Source: CAZTPJ01 sp964614515
GTDB lineage: Bacteria > Planctomycetota > Phycisphaerae > Phycisphaerales > UBA1924
Reading direction: 5' to 3'
NCBI GenBank assembly: GCA_964614515.1
Contig: CAZTPJ010000059.1
Coordinates: forward strand, 1-23,274
Length of the DNA stretch: 23,274 nt
Part shown: positions 15,808-23,274 of the stretch, piece by piece
How positions within the stretch are numbered: position 1 is the first letter of the stretch
Layout of the letters: every line of letters starts with the position of its first letter
The notes under the pieces: generated by a model
Told to the model about the DNA's origin: nothing
What the model saw: the letters and a program-made list of their open reading frames with translations, nothing else
Databases searched by the model: none
Translations under genes and position numbers: made by a program

Positions 15808-16059
15808 CAGTCGTATGCAACGACTTAACAGTCGTATGCGATGACCGCATAGTCGTATGCGATGACCGCATAGTCGTATGCGATGACCGCACAGTCGTAT
15901 GCGATGACCGCATAGTCGTATGCGATGACCGCACAGTCGTATGCGATGACCGCACAGTCGTCTGCGATGACCGCACAGTCGTATGCAGGAGCCTCACAGT
16001 CGTATGCGATGATCGCACAGTCGTATGCAGGAGCTTCACAGTCGTATGCGATGACCGTA
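15808..16059. repeat. 21-bp tandem repeat array, about twelve copies
   Basis: Twelve consecutive 21-bp units begin with CAGTCGTATGC (or TAGTC...) and most end with GATGACCGCA. Unit starts are 15808, 15829, 15850 and so on every 21 bases to 16039. Units 2-7 are almost identical and differ mainly by C or T at the first base; units 9 and 11 have a variant second half (AGGAGCCTCA or AGGAGCTTCA). Degenerate copies may flank both ends (about 15787 and 16060-16080). It fills the 560-bp gap between the convergent genes ending at 15629 and 16190. Because 21 is a multiple of three, frames stay open on both strands, but no ribosome site or known domain supports a gene. Confidence 0.95.
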
Positions 16060-16189
16060 GAGCCTTGCACGATGATTGTTGGGTCACCTGCGAGGGCTGT
16101 GTCGCCGTGTTATGCGGATGTCCGGCTTAGCACGCCTGCCCGGTGGATTCCCGGTGTCACGGCTCATGGCCCAGCGCAACCGGGGGATG

Positions 16190-17530
16190 TCACTGGCCCG
16201 CGGGATCGGCCGTCGCGCCCGCGCGCGTCCCCGCCGGGGGGGCGGATGCGGGCATCACGCGGCCGCCGCAGATCACCGTGTCAACCGGATTCGCCCCGAA
16301 CTCGTAGGCCAGAGACCGCTCATCGCGGTGATGCAGCACGATGAGATCCGCGCGCTGGCCGGGCGCGATCGCGCCGCGATCCGTGAAGCCCAGCAGCCTT
16401 GCCGGATTGATCGTCGCGGCCGCGATCGCTTCGGCGGGGGTCAGGCCGAGATGGCGCACGGCCAACGCGATGACACACGGCATCGAATGCGTGGGCGCGC
16501 TGCCGGGATTGCAGTTGGTGGCGATGGCCAGCGCGCCCCCCGCATCGACAAACGCGCGCCCATCGCCATAGCGCCCATCGAGATGAAACCCGCACGCCGG
16601 GAGCATGACGCCGAACGTATTGGATGCAGCCAGCGCGCCCAGGTCCCCGGGCGAACTCGCTTCGAGATGATCGACACTGCGATATCCGCGAGTGATCGCC
16701 TCGCCGATCATGCCCGTGGATGAAAACTGATCGGCATGCACGCGGATCGGGTGGCCCATCGCCTGTGCGGCCGTGAAGAGCTGCACACACTCCGCCCGCG
16801 ACCACGCGCCCTGTTCGCAGTACGCATCAACTGTCATGCCGGGAAAGATCCTCGACACGGCCGGAAGCGTGTGCTCGATGGTCTCGCGGATGAACTCCGG
16901 CCGGTCCGGATCGAGCGCATGACCGAGCAGCGCGGTGGAGATGACCGAGCCTTGCCACCGCCCGGCCGCCGCGTGGATGGCCGCGAGCATCTTGACCTCA
17001 TCCTCGGCGGTCAGTCCATAGCCGGATTTGACCTCGGCGGTGGTGGTGCCGTGGCGGCTCATCTGTTCGAGGCGATCGAGCAGCGCAGCGGTCAGGTGCG
17101 CAGCGCTCGCGGCCCGCACAGCGCGGACGGTGGCCATGATGCCCCCCCCCGCGCGGAGAATTTCAAGATACGTCGCCCCCCCCCGCTTGCGTTCCCACTC
17201 ATCGAGTCGATCCCCCGCCCAGCACGCGTGCGTGTGACAATCCACAAAGCCGGGCATGAGCACGCGGCCATCGGCGTCGATCTCCTCGTGCCGCGGGGCA
17301 CGCGGACAATCCTCCGGCAGGTCTCCCGATGCGGCCACGGCGATGATGCGATCATCAACGATCCAGACATCGGCGGGGTCGAGGATCGACAACTCGCGCA
17401 GCGCTTCGCCGCGCCGGGGATCCGGGCCATGCGACAACATCACCGCGCGGGCGCGGCGAATCACCAGCGAACTCGCGGGGGCGATGTCGGCCGCGTGCAG
17501 CGCACGTGCATCAGCGCGGTGCTTGCTCAC
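16190..17530 (-). CDS. hutI: Imidazolonepropionase (histidine degradation)
   Basis: This 446-residue cytoplasmic amidohydrolase should open 4-imidazolone-5-propanoate to N-formimino-L-glutamate. HutI landmarks are DCHTHACWAGDRLDEWERK (His99 and His101), GTTTAEVKSGYGL (161-173), VHADQFS (His265), SVDHLEAS (His288), NPGSAPTHSM and TINPARLLG. The metal-ligand Asp expected before NPGS is Asn339 (ATNCNPG). The start is GTG at 17530; GTGA overlaps the stop of the upstream HutG-like gene by four bases, so translation is probably coupled. It is longer than the usual 400-410 residues because of an insertion near 36-52 and an Ala/Pro-rich tail after 428. Together with its neighbour it gives the last two steps of histidine breakdown; hutH and hutU are not in the window. 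Confidence 0.93.
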   Translation of the reverse strand: MSKHRADARALHAADIAPASSLVIRRARAVMLSHGPDPRRGEALRELSILDPADVWIVDDRIIAVAASGDLPEDCPRAPRHEEIDADGRVLMPGFVDCHTHACWAGDRLDEWERKRGGATYLEILRAGGGIMATVRAVRAASAAHLTAALLDRLEQMSRHGTTTAEVKSGYGLTAEDEVKMLAAIHAAAGRWQGSVISTALLGHALDPDRPEFIRETIEHTLPAVSRIFPGMTVDAYCEQGAWSRAECVQLFTAAQAMGHPIRVHADQFSSTGMIGEAITRGYRSVDHLEASSPGDLGALAASNTFGVMLPACGFHLDGRYGDGRAFVDAGGALAIATNCNPGSAPTHSMPCVIALAVRHLGLTPAEAIAAATINPARLLGFTDRGAIAPGQRADLIVLHHRDERSLAYEFGANPVDTVICGGRVMPASAPPAGTRAGATADPAGQ

Positions 17531-18441
17531 GGCGTGCTTTCCGAGGTCTTTCGCTCCGCGAAGCCGCGAAGGAACGAGAGGAACAGGCGCGCGGCCAGGC
17601 GCGCGGTGCGATTGTCGAAATCGTGCGAGGGATTGAGTTCCATGATGTCAAAGCATCGTACCGATGACTCGCGCCCCGCGGCCAGCGCCCACAGATCCAC
17701 CCGCCACGCGGGCCACCCCGCGGGCGCGGGGGCGCTCACGCCGGGCGCGGCGGCGGTGTCCATCACATCGAGATCAATGCTCACGAAACAGCCCGATGAT
17801 CCACGCCCCGAAGGAATGTGCGGCGGGGCGGCGATGTTGTCGCGGTCCGCATGAATCACCCCGCCGTGGGCGAGGAACCACTCGACGTGCGTTCGCGTGT
17901 TCACCAGCGGGTCAAAGCCGTGAATGTGCAACGGGCCAACGCCGCAGTCTTCGACCAGCCTGCGAAAAGGCATGCCCGAGCCGGGCTCTTCGCGGACATC
18001 GAGATGCGCATCGAGGTACGCGCCAGCCAGGCCGGGGTGCCGCGCGGCCACCGCCCGCACCAGCGGGAACGTCAGGTCGTGCCCACCGCCGATGCCCACG
18101 GGCAGAAGGCCCGCATCGAGGATCGCCTCCACCGCCTGCGTGACTCGCGCGTGCGTGTCATCGAGTGTTGCGCCGGGCGCGATGTCTCCGGCGTCAAAGA
18201 GGCCCGGCCACGTGAAGCCGTGCGGCTCGGCCGTGCCGTAGCGCGACAAAGCGGTGCGAAACGCGCGGGGTCCATCGCGGGCGCCGATGCGTCCGCCGTT
18301 GAGCGCCACACCCTCATCATCCGCCAGGCCGAGGATCGCCACGCGACAACCCCGCGGCGAGTCGCGGGCGATCCGCGAGGCGAAACGTCCCGGGGTGATG
18401 TCCGTGGGCCAGTGCGGCGGCGTGGTGTGGGGGATCATCAT
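17527..18441 (-). CDS. hutG: Formimidoylglutamase-like ureohydrolase
   Basis: This 304-residue member of the arginase/agmatinase/formiminoglutamase superfamily would hydrolyse N-formimino-L-glutamate to glutamate and formamide. Binuclear manganese ligands are visible: GGGHD (His121), DAHLD (Asp144, His146, Asp148) and SIDLDVMD (Asp223, Asp225), with MELNP near 267-271. GGGH in place of the arginase GGDH fits HutG-type members, and the next gene is HutI. Arginase or agmatinase activity is the alternative and is less likely given this context. Tandem ATGs at 18441 and 18438 leave the start uncertain by one residue; no strong ribosome site is visible. It begins 49 bp after the EboF gene ends, on the same strand, so it may be read from the same transcript. 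Confidence 0.85.
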   Translation of the reverse strand: MMIPHTTPPHWPTDITPGRFASRIARDSPRGCRVAILGLADDEGVALNGGRIGARDGPRAFRTALSRYGTAEPHGFTWPGLFDAGDIAPGATLDDTHARVTQAVEAILDAGLLPVGIGGGHDLTFPLVRAVAARHPGLAGAYLDAHLDVREEPGSGMPFRRLVEDCGVGPLHIHGFDPLVNTRTHVEWFLAHGGVIHADRDNIAAPPHIPSGRGSSGCFVSIDLDVMDTAAAPGVSAPAPAGWPAWRVDLWALAAGRESSVRCFDIMELNPSHDFDNRTARLAARLFLSFLRGFAERKTSESTP

Positions 18442-18490
18442 GCATGGAATCTATCCGATTCTGGCGGACAAAGCAATCGCGATGCGGCGA

Positions 18491-19864
18491 TCAGTCAAAG
18501 AGACTCGCGAGGATGATGTCGCGAAGATCACATGATGTCGGAGCCTCGCCCAGCGCGGGGGACTCGCGGTCGGTGATGACAAGGGGCGCGCCCCCGGCCG
18601 AATCCACGCGCCCGTGCGACCCGCGAACCAGCGCCGCATCGAGCGGGATCACATCCATCAGCGTGCGAAAGCCCAGTTTGCGCATGAGCAATCGCCGGGC
18701 GATGGCGAACCTCGGCGAGGCGATGGCGGGGTCAAGAAAAAGTTCAACCGGGTCATAACCGGGCTTGCGATGGATGTCCACGGTTCGCGCGAAGTCCGGC
18801 GCAGCGCTGTCGTGCATCCAGTAGTAGTACGTGAACCACGCGCCGCGTTCGGCAACCAGCACGATGTCCCCCGCGCGGGCGTGGTCAAGGCCCAGGGCCG
18901 CCCGCGCGCGGCCGCCGGCCACAACGTCAACGCCCGGCACACCCGCGACCACGCGCTGGATGGCGTCAATTCGCGATGCATCACGCACGTGGACATGCGC
19001 GATCTGATGATCGGCGACGGCGAAGGCCTCGCTCGCGGCCGTGTCGAGAATCTCAAGGCCCTGTTCGCTGCGGATGCGCAGCAGGCCCGCCTCGCGCAGG
19101 TGTCGGTTGATGTGGATCGGGCGCGAGACGGCCTCAATCGCGTATTCGGACACGACGATGATGCGCGTACCGCGCGATTGAAAGAACGCGATCAACTCGC
19201 CGGCCACCGCGTCAACCTCGCGTACAGCCTCGCGAGCGCGGGCATCGTCCGGACCGAATTTCTGCAGGGCATAATCAAGATGCGGCAGGTACGCGAGCGT
19301 CAACGTCGGCGAGTGCCACTGCACCACGCGCTGCGTGGCCTGGGCAATCCAGCGCGTTGAGACGATCGAGGCCCCCGGGCCCCAGAACTGAAACAGCGGG
19401 AACATCCCCAACTCCGCCTGCAGACGATCGCGAAGGTCCGCGGGATGCGAGTGGCAATCCGGGATCTTGCGTCCATCGGCCTTGTAGATCGGCCGGGGCG
19501 TGACGCTGAAGTCCGCTGTCGTCGCCATGTTGAACCACCAGAACATCGTCGCGGTGGTGATGGCCGGGTCGCGATGTCGCGCGGTTTCCCACACCTTTTC
19601 GCCCGTGATGAGGCGATGGCTCTGCTTCCAGAAGTGAACTTCATTGAGCGTGCGGTCAAACCAGCCGTTGCCGACGATCCCATGCTCGCCCGGCGAGATA
19701 CCCGTGAGCATCGACGCCTGTACGGAACATGTCACGGCCGGGAACACCGGGCGTAGCGGCCGCACATGTCCCGCATCACGAAACTCGCGCAGCCGCGGCG
19801 ACCACTCGCCGATGAGCGAATCGGTGAGGCCGACGATCAGGATGACGGCCGTTGCGTGTGCCAT
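18491..19864 (-). CDS. eboF: EboF-like nucleotide pyrophosphatase/phosphodiesterase-fold protein
   Basis: This 457-residue alkaline-phosphatase-fold protein matches the family found in ebo clusters. It shows VGLTDSLIGEWSPRL at the N-terminus, PAVTCSVQASMLTG (Thr45 in the nucleophile position), EHGIVGNGW (60-68), VWETA, MFWWFNMATTADFSVTPRP, GRKIPD, YLPHLDYALQKFGPD (192-206) and VVSEYAI then RPIHINRHL. In catalytic NPP enzymes the first motif has Asp before Gly-Leu and the late motif is Asp-His; here they are Val11 and SerGluTyr (239-241), so the metal site is altered. The role is presumably in processing or moving a metabolite with the other Ebo proteins. The ATG at 19864 lies three bases after the EboC stop. 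No signal peptide is evident, so it is probably cytoplasmic. Confidence 0.85.
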   Translation of the reverse strand: MAHATAVILIVGLTDSLIGEWSPRLREFRDAGHVRPLRPVFPAVTCSVQASMLTGISPGEHGIVGNGWFDRTLNEVHFWKQSHRLITGEKVWETARHRDPAITTATMFWWFNMATTADFSVTPRPIYKADGRKIPDCHSHPADLRDRLQAELGMFPLFQFWGPGASIVSTRWIAQATQRVVQWHSPTLTLAYLPHLDYALQKFGPDDARAREAVREVDAVAGELIAFFQSRGTRIIVVSEYAIEAVSRPIHINRHLREAGLLRIRSEQGLEILDTAASEAFAVADHQIAHVHVRDASRIDAIQRVVAGVPGVDVVAGGRARAALGLDHARAGDIVLVAERGAWFTYYYWMHDSAAPDFARTVDIHRKPGYDPVELFLDPAIASPRFAIARRLLMRKLGFRTLMDVIPLDAALVRGSHGRVDSAGGAPLVITDRESPALGEAPTSCDLRDIILASLFD

Positions 19865-19867
19865 GCC

Positions 19868-20769
19868 CTACGTCCCCATGATCCGCCGATGCCCGAGCGC
19901 TGTCAACACAAAGCACACCCCCGCGGCCATCGCGCCCGGCCAGGTGCCGATCAACATCAGCGTCCACGCATCGACCAGACAAAACCCGGCGAGCATCCCC
20001 AGCACCGCGGCCTTTGGCGACGGTTTGGGGGGCTGAAGATGTGTTGCGGCCCGTGCAAGCCAGAACGTCAGCACGATCGCGACGATCGCCGGCGCGAACC
20101 AATGCTCCGGCCGTAGCGACATCGCGATCAGCAGGGGCGGCACGGGCATGGCCCATGCGAGGGTGTGGATCGGTGATGGCCCGCGCTGCGTTTCATCCCG
20201 CGCGATCAGCGAGAGCATGGCCGTGTAGACGAACGCGGCGATGGCCGGGGCATAGGCCCACGCGGGCGCATCAAAGCCGACAATGATGGCGATGGGCGCG
20301 ACATGGGCACCCGCGCGGCACAGGCCAAGCAGCAGGACCGACGCGGATGTCCGCGCGTGCATCACGTTGTACCAGACAATCGTCGCGAGCAAAGCGCCCG
20401 CAACCAGCCCCGCGGCCGTGCCCATCACACCAAGCAACACGGCCCCGCCTCCGAGCAGCACGCACGCGAAGATCATCGCATCGCGCTGCGTGATTCGCCC
20501 GGCGGGGATTGGCCGGCCCGGGCGCTCGGTCCGGTCGCGCGCGGCATCCATCACATCGTTGAGAACTATCCCGCCGAGATACATCATCGAAACCGAAAGC
20601 CCCGCCCACACGCCCGCGGCCCACGGCGCGACATCTCCGGCTTCAACCACACCGCGCCGGGCCGCTTCCCCTCCCACGGCCGCGCCAACCATCACGTTGG
20701 TCCACACCGTCGGCAGGTTCGATGCGCGAGCCAGTTCCGCGCGAACGCCAAGCCACGTCAGCGCCCGAC

Positions 20770-20773
<4 letters not shown>
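19868..20773 (-). CDS. eboC: UbiA-like membrane prenyltransferase, EboC type
   Basis: This 301-residue protein has roughly eight to nine hydrophobic helices and the UbiA-type signature NDVMD (72-76) followed by DRTERPGRPIPAG (80-92). The two Asp-rich motifs bind prenyl diphosphate through Mg in UbiA enzymes. The second canonical motif (about 195-205) is represented by LIARDETQRG, which has Asp-Glu but not the usual D-x-x-x-D spacing. I chose GTG at 20773: it has GGAGG eight bases upstream, and GTGA overlaps the EboE stop by four bases. An ATG at 20794 in the same frame would add seven residues. In ebo clusters this protein is called UbiA-like EboC, and its substrate is not established. Confidence 0.87.
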
Positions 20774-21982
<1,209 letters not shown>

Positions 21983-21990
<8 letters not shown>

Positions 21991-22789
21991 CGACGCTGAA
22001 CCTCGAACACTGGCTCAGGAACGTCCGCGGATTGTCGAACGATACCTTCGCGACAGTCTGCTGCGTGTGTCCGCGGCGCAGCATCTCCTGCTGACACCTG
22101 GGCACGGCCAGCGGATCGCTGTGCCCCCAGTCGCCGGCCGAGTTGATCCACAAACGCTCGGTGCCGTACATCTCGAAGATGTCCGCAGCGCGCTGGGGTG
22201 TGCACTTTGTATCTGGATACAGCGTCATCCCCGCCCAGAAGCCGGCGTCGAGCACCATCTTGACGGTGTGCTCTTCGACATGATCGATCAGCACACGGCC
22301 GGGGTCGATGTCGCCGTTGCGGCGGATGGCATCCATGATCAGCCGCGTGCCCTTGAGTTTGTCCTCAAGGTGCGGCGTATGCACGAGGATGAGCTGCGAA
22401 TGCGCTGCGGCCACGGCGATTTGCTCTTCGAGGATCGTCAGTTCGCTCTTGGAGTTCTTGTTCAGGCCGATCTCGCCGACGCCCAGGACATTCGGCCGTG
22501 CGAGAAACTGCGGAATGATCGCGATGACCTCGCGTGCGAAGCCGACATCCTCGGCCTCCTTGGGATTGATGCAGATCCAGCAGTAATGCTTGATGCCGTG
22601 GGCGGCGGCCCGCGAAGGCTCCTGCTCGGTGAGCAGGCGGAAGTAATCGAAGAATCCCTGCGGCGATGAGCGATCAAAACCCGCCCAGAACGCCGGCTCG
22701 GTGACGGCCACACACCCGGCCAAAGCCATCCGCGCATAGTCATCGGTCGTCCGCGAGACCATGTGAATGTGTGGGTCGATGTAGCGCAT
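21983..22789 (-). CDS. eboB: TatD-like metal hydrolase, EboB type
   Basis: This 268-residue amidohydrolase-fold protein has the metal motif DPHIHM (His7, His9), then GVGEIGLNKNSKSE (Glu106), LILVHTPH (His137), VLIDHVEEHT (His170) and WINSAGDWGHSDP (Asp220). These are the ligands expected of TatD-like enzymes. I chose the ATG at 22789 because HxH normally lies within the first ten residues. The frame runs on to 23140 upstream, but that sequence is Arg/Pro-rich, overlaps inverted repeats and does not resemble a protein. Only a weak ribosome site (AAGAG) is visible. It is the first gene of the ebo-like block, and its natural substrate is unknown. No EboA-like gene is found upstream in the remaining 485 bp. 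Confidence 0.87.
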
Positions 22790-22819
22790 GAGACTCTTGG
22801 CTGGCCTGGTCCTGGGTAC

Positions 22820-22838
22820 CCCGCCTCTCCCAGGCGGG
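22820..22838. repeat. Short hairpin upstream of eboB
   Basis: CCCGCCT (22820-22826) pairs with AGGCGGG (22832-22838) around a 5-base loop, 31 bp before the eboB start on the other strand. No T-run follows, so a terminator role is not supported. It may belong to a dispersed intergenic repeat. Confidence 0.5.
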
Positions 22839-22895
22839 CGCTGTGGGCGACCATCAGGAGGATACGCGGGCCACCGCTGCGCATCCCGATACGGA

Positions 22896-22957
22896 GTTTC
22901 AACGCGAAGATCGCGAAGAGGGTGAAGGGCGCGAACCGGGCGAAGGCCGCGAGCATG
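22896..22957. repeat. Possible dispersed 'CGCGAAGA' intergenic repeat
   Basis: The stretch contains AACGCGAAGATCGCGAAGAG followed by further GCGAA-spaced purine-rich text, similar to a dispersed element common in intergenic DNA of planctomycetes and other environmental bacteria. This is from memory, and only one copy is seen here. Confidence 0.4.
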
Positions 22958-23030
22958 AGTCGTATACGCGCGTGCCCCGACCATCCGCTTCGGGTTGTCG
23001 GGCGTCGGGCGTGCGAAGTGAAAGCCGATC

Positions 23031-23124
23031 GCCGTGCCATCGAAGTCCGCTTCGGACTTCGATGTCCATCGCGCATCCGACGCGAAAGCATCGAAGTCGG
23101 AGGAACCGACTTCGATGGCACGGC
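23031..23124. repeat. Nested inverted repeats, double hairpin
   Basis: A 17-bp outer inverted repeat (23031-23047 with 23108-23124, arm GCCGTGCCATCGAAGTC) encloses two perfect hairpins. One is at 23038-23064 (12-bp stem CATCGAAGTCCG, loop CTT). The other is at 23089-23117 (12-bp stem CATCGAAGTCGG, 5-base loop). Both share the word CATCGAAGTC. The outer and inner pairings compete, as in REP/BIME-type elements. No gene is seen between 22790 and 23274. Confidence 0.85.
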
Positions 23125-23126
23125 GA

Positions 23127-23217
23127 GGTGGCATGGCCATCGCTCTGGATGGCTATGCTGGAATCCGAGGGTTGGCGATGCACCCGCATAGCCACGCAGG
23201 GCCGTGGCCATGCCACC
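23127..23217. repeat. Second nested inverted repeat
   Basis: A 13-bp inverted repeat (23127-23139, arm GGTGGCATGGCCA, with 23205-23217) encloses a 9-bp one (TGGCTATGC at 23150-23158 with GCATAGCCA at 23186-23194). It lies directly beside the double hairpin and may be a second copy type of the same kind of intergenic element. Confidence 0.75.
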
Positions 23218-23220
23218 CCC

Positions 23221-23274
<54 letters not shown>

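Noticed and set aside
15808..16059. CRISPR array
   Set aside because: The units are contiguous 21-bp copies with no spacers and no cas genes.
15698..16087. Heptad-repeat proteins on the minus strand over the tandem repeat
   Set aside because: Open frames are expected because the unit is 21 bp; there is no ribosome site, signal or known domain.
22790..23140. N-terminal extension of EboB
   Set aside because: It runs through inverted repeats, is compositionally odd, and would push the HxH metal motif beyond residue 120.

Overview
The window is GC-rich bacterial DNA that most resembles a planctomycete of the class Phycisphaerae. The main reason is a duplicated, cysteine-rich C-terminal module with cores such as GVLDIFDFLCFGNAF and GVCDIFDFLCFGNAF (the 'GC-type dockerin'). 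It ends three large or partial secreted proteins and also occurs as an orphan half-module. Large beta-helix and LamG-type secreted proteins, a PEP-CTERM-like tail and many GTG starts fit the same assignment. This is inferred from remembered family features, with no search behind it.

Layout. 1-280: 3' end of a dockerin-module protein. 429-1400 (minus): secreted beta-rich protein of unknown function. 1647-2498: OppF/DppF-type ABC ATPase, divergent from the previous gene. 2737-6198: likely transcription unit of a DUF3299-like secreted protein, a PhoA-superfamily alkaline phosphatase (the two coding regions overlap) and a PEP-CTERM-like secreted protein, closed by a strong hairpin terminator at 6238-6277. 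6448-9135: large secreted protein with about seven 49-residue repeats, a LamG domain and a dockerin module. 9245-11276: heme oxygenase and an MFS transporter. 11277-11450: orphan half dockerin module in frame behind the MFS stop codon. 11693-12610: AraC-type regulator. 12732-15629: large beta-helix protein with a choice-of-anchor-Q-like segment and a dockerin module. 15808-16059: about twelve copies of a 21-bp tandem repeat.

The right third (16190-22789) is a compact minus-strand block. In transcription order it reads TatD-like hydrolase (EboB), TIM-barrel protein (EboE), UbiA-like prenyltransferase (EboC), phosphodiesterase-fold protein (EboF), a HutG-like formimidoylglutamase and HutI imidazolonepropionase. 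Several junctions overlap by 4-8 bases or are 3 bases apart, so it may be one operon. The first four match the ebo (also called edb) metabolite-traffic cluster known from cyanobacterial scytonemin loci, Pseudomonas and eustigmatophyte plastids. EboA and EboD are not in the window. HutI followed by HutG would convert imidazolonepropionate to formiminoglutamate and then glutamate; hutH and hutU are not here.

The right end (about 22790-23274) has no convincing gene. It holds nested inverted repeats and ends in 46 consecutive G, which looks like a contig-end sequencing or assembly artefact.
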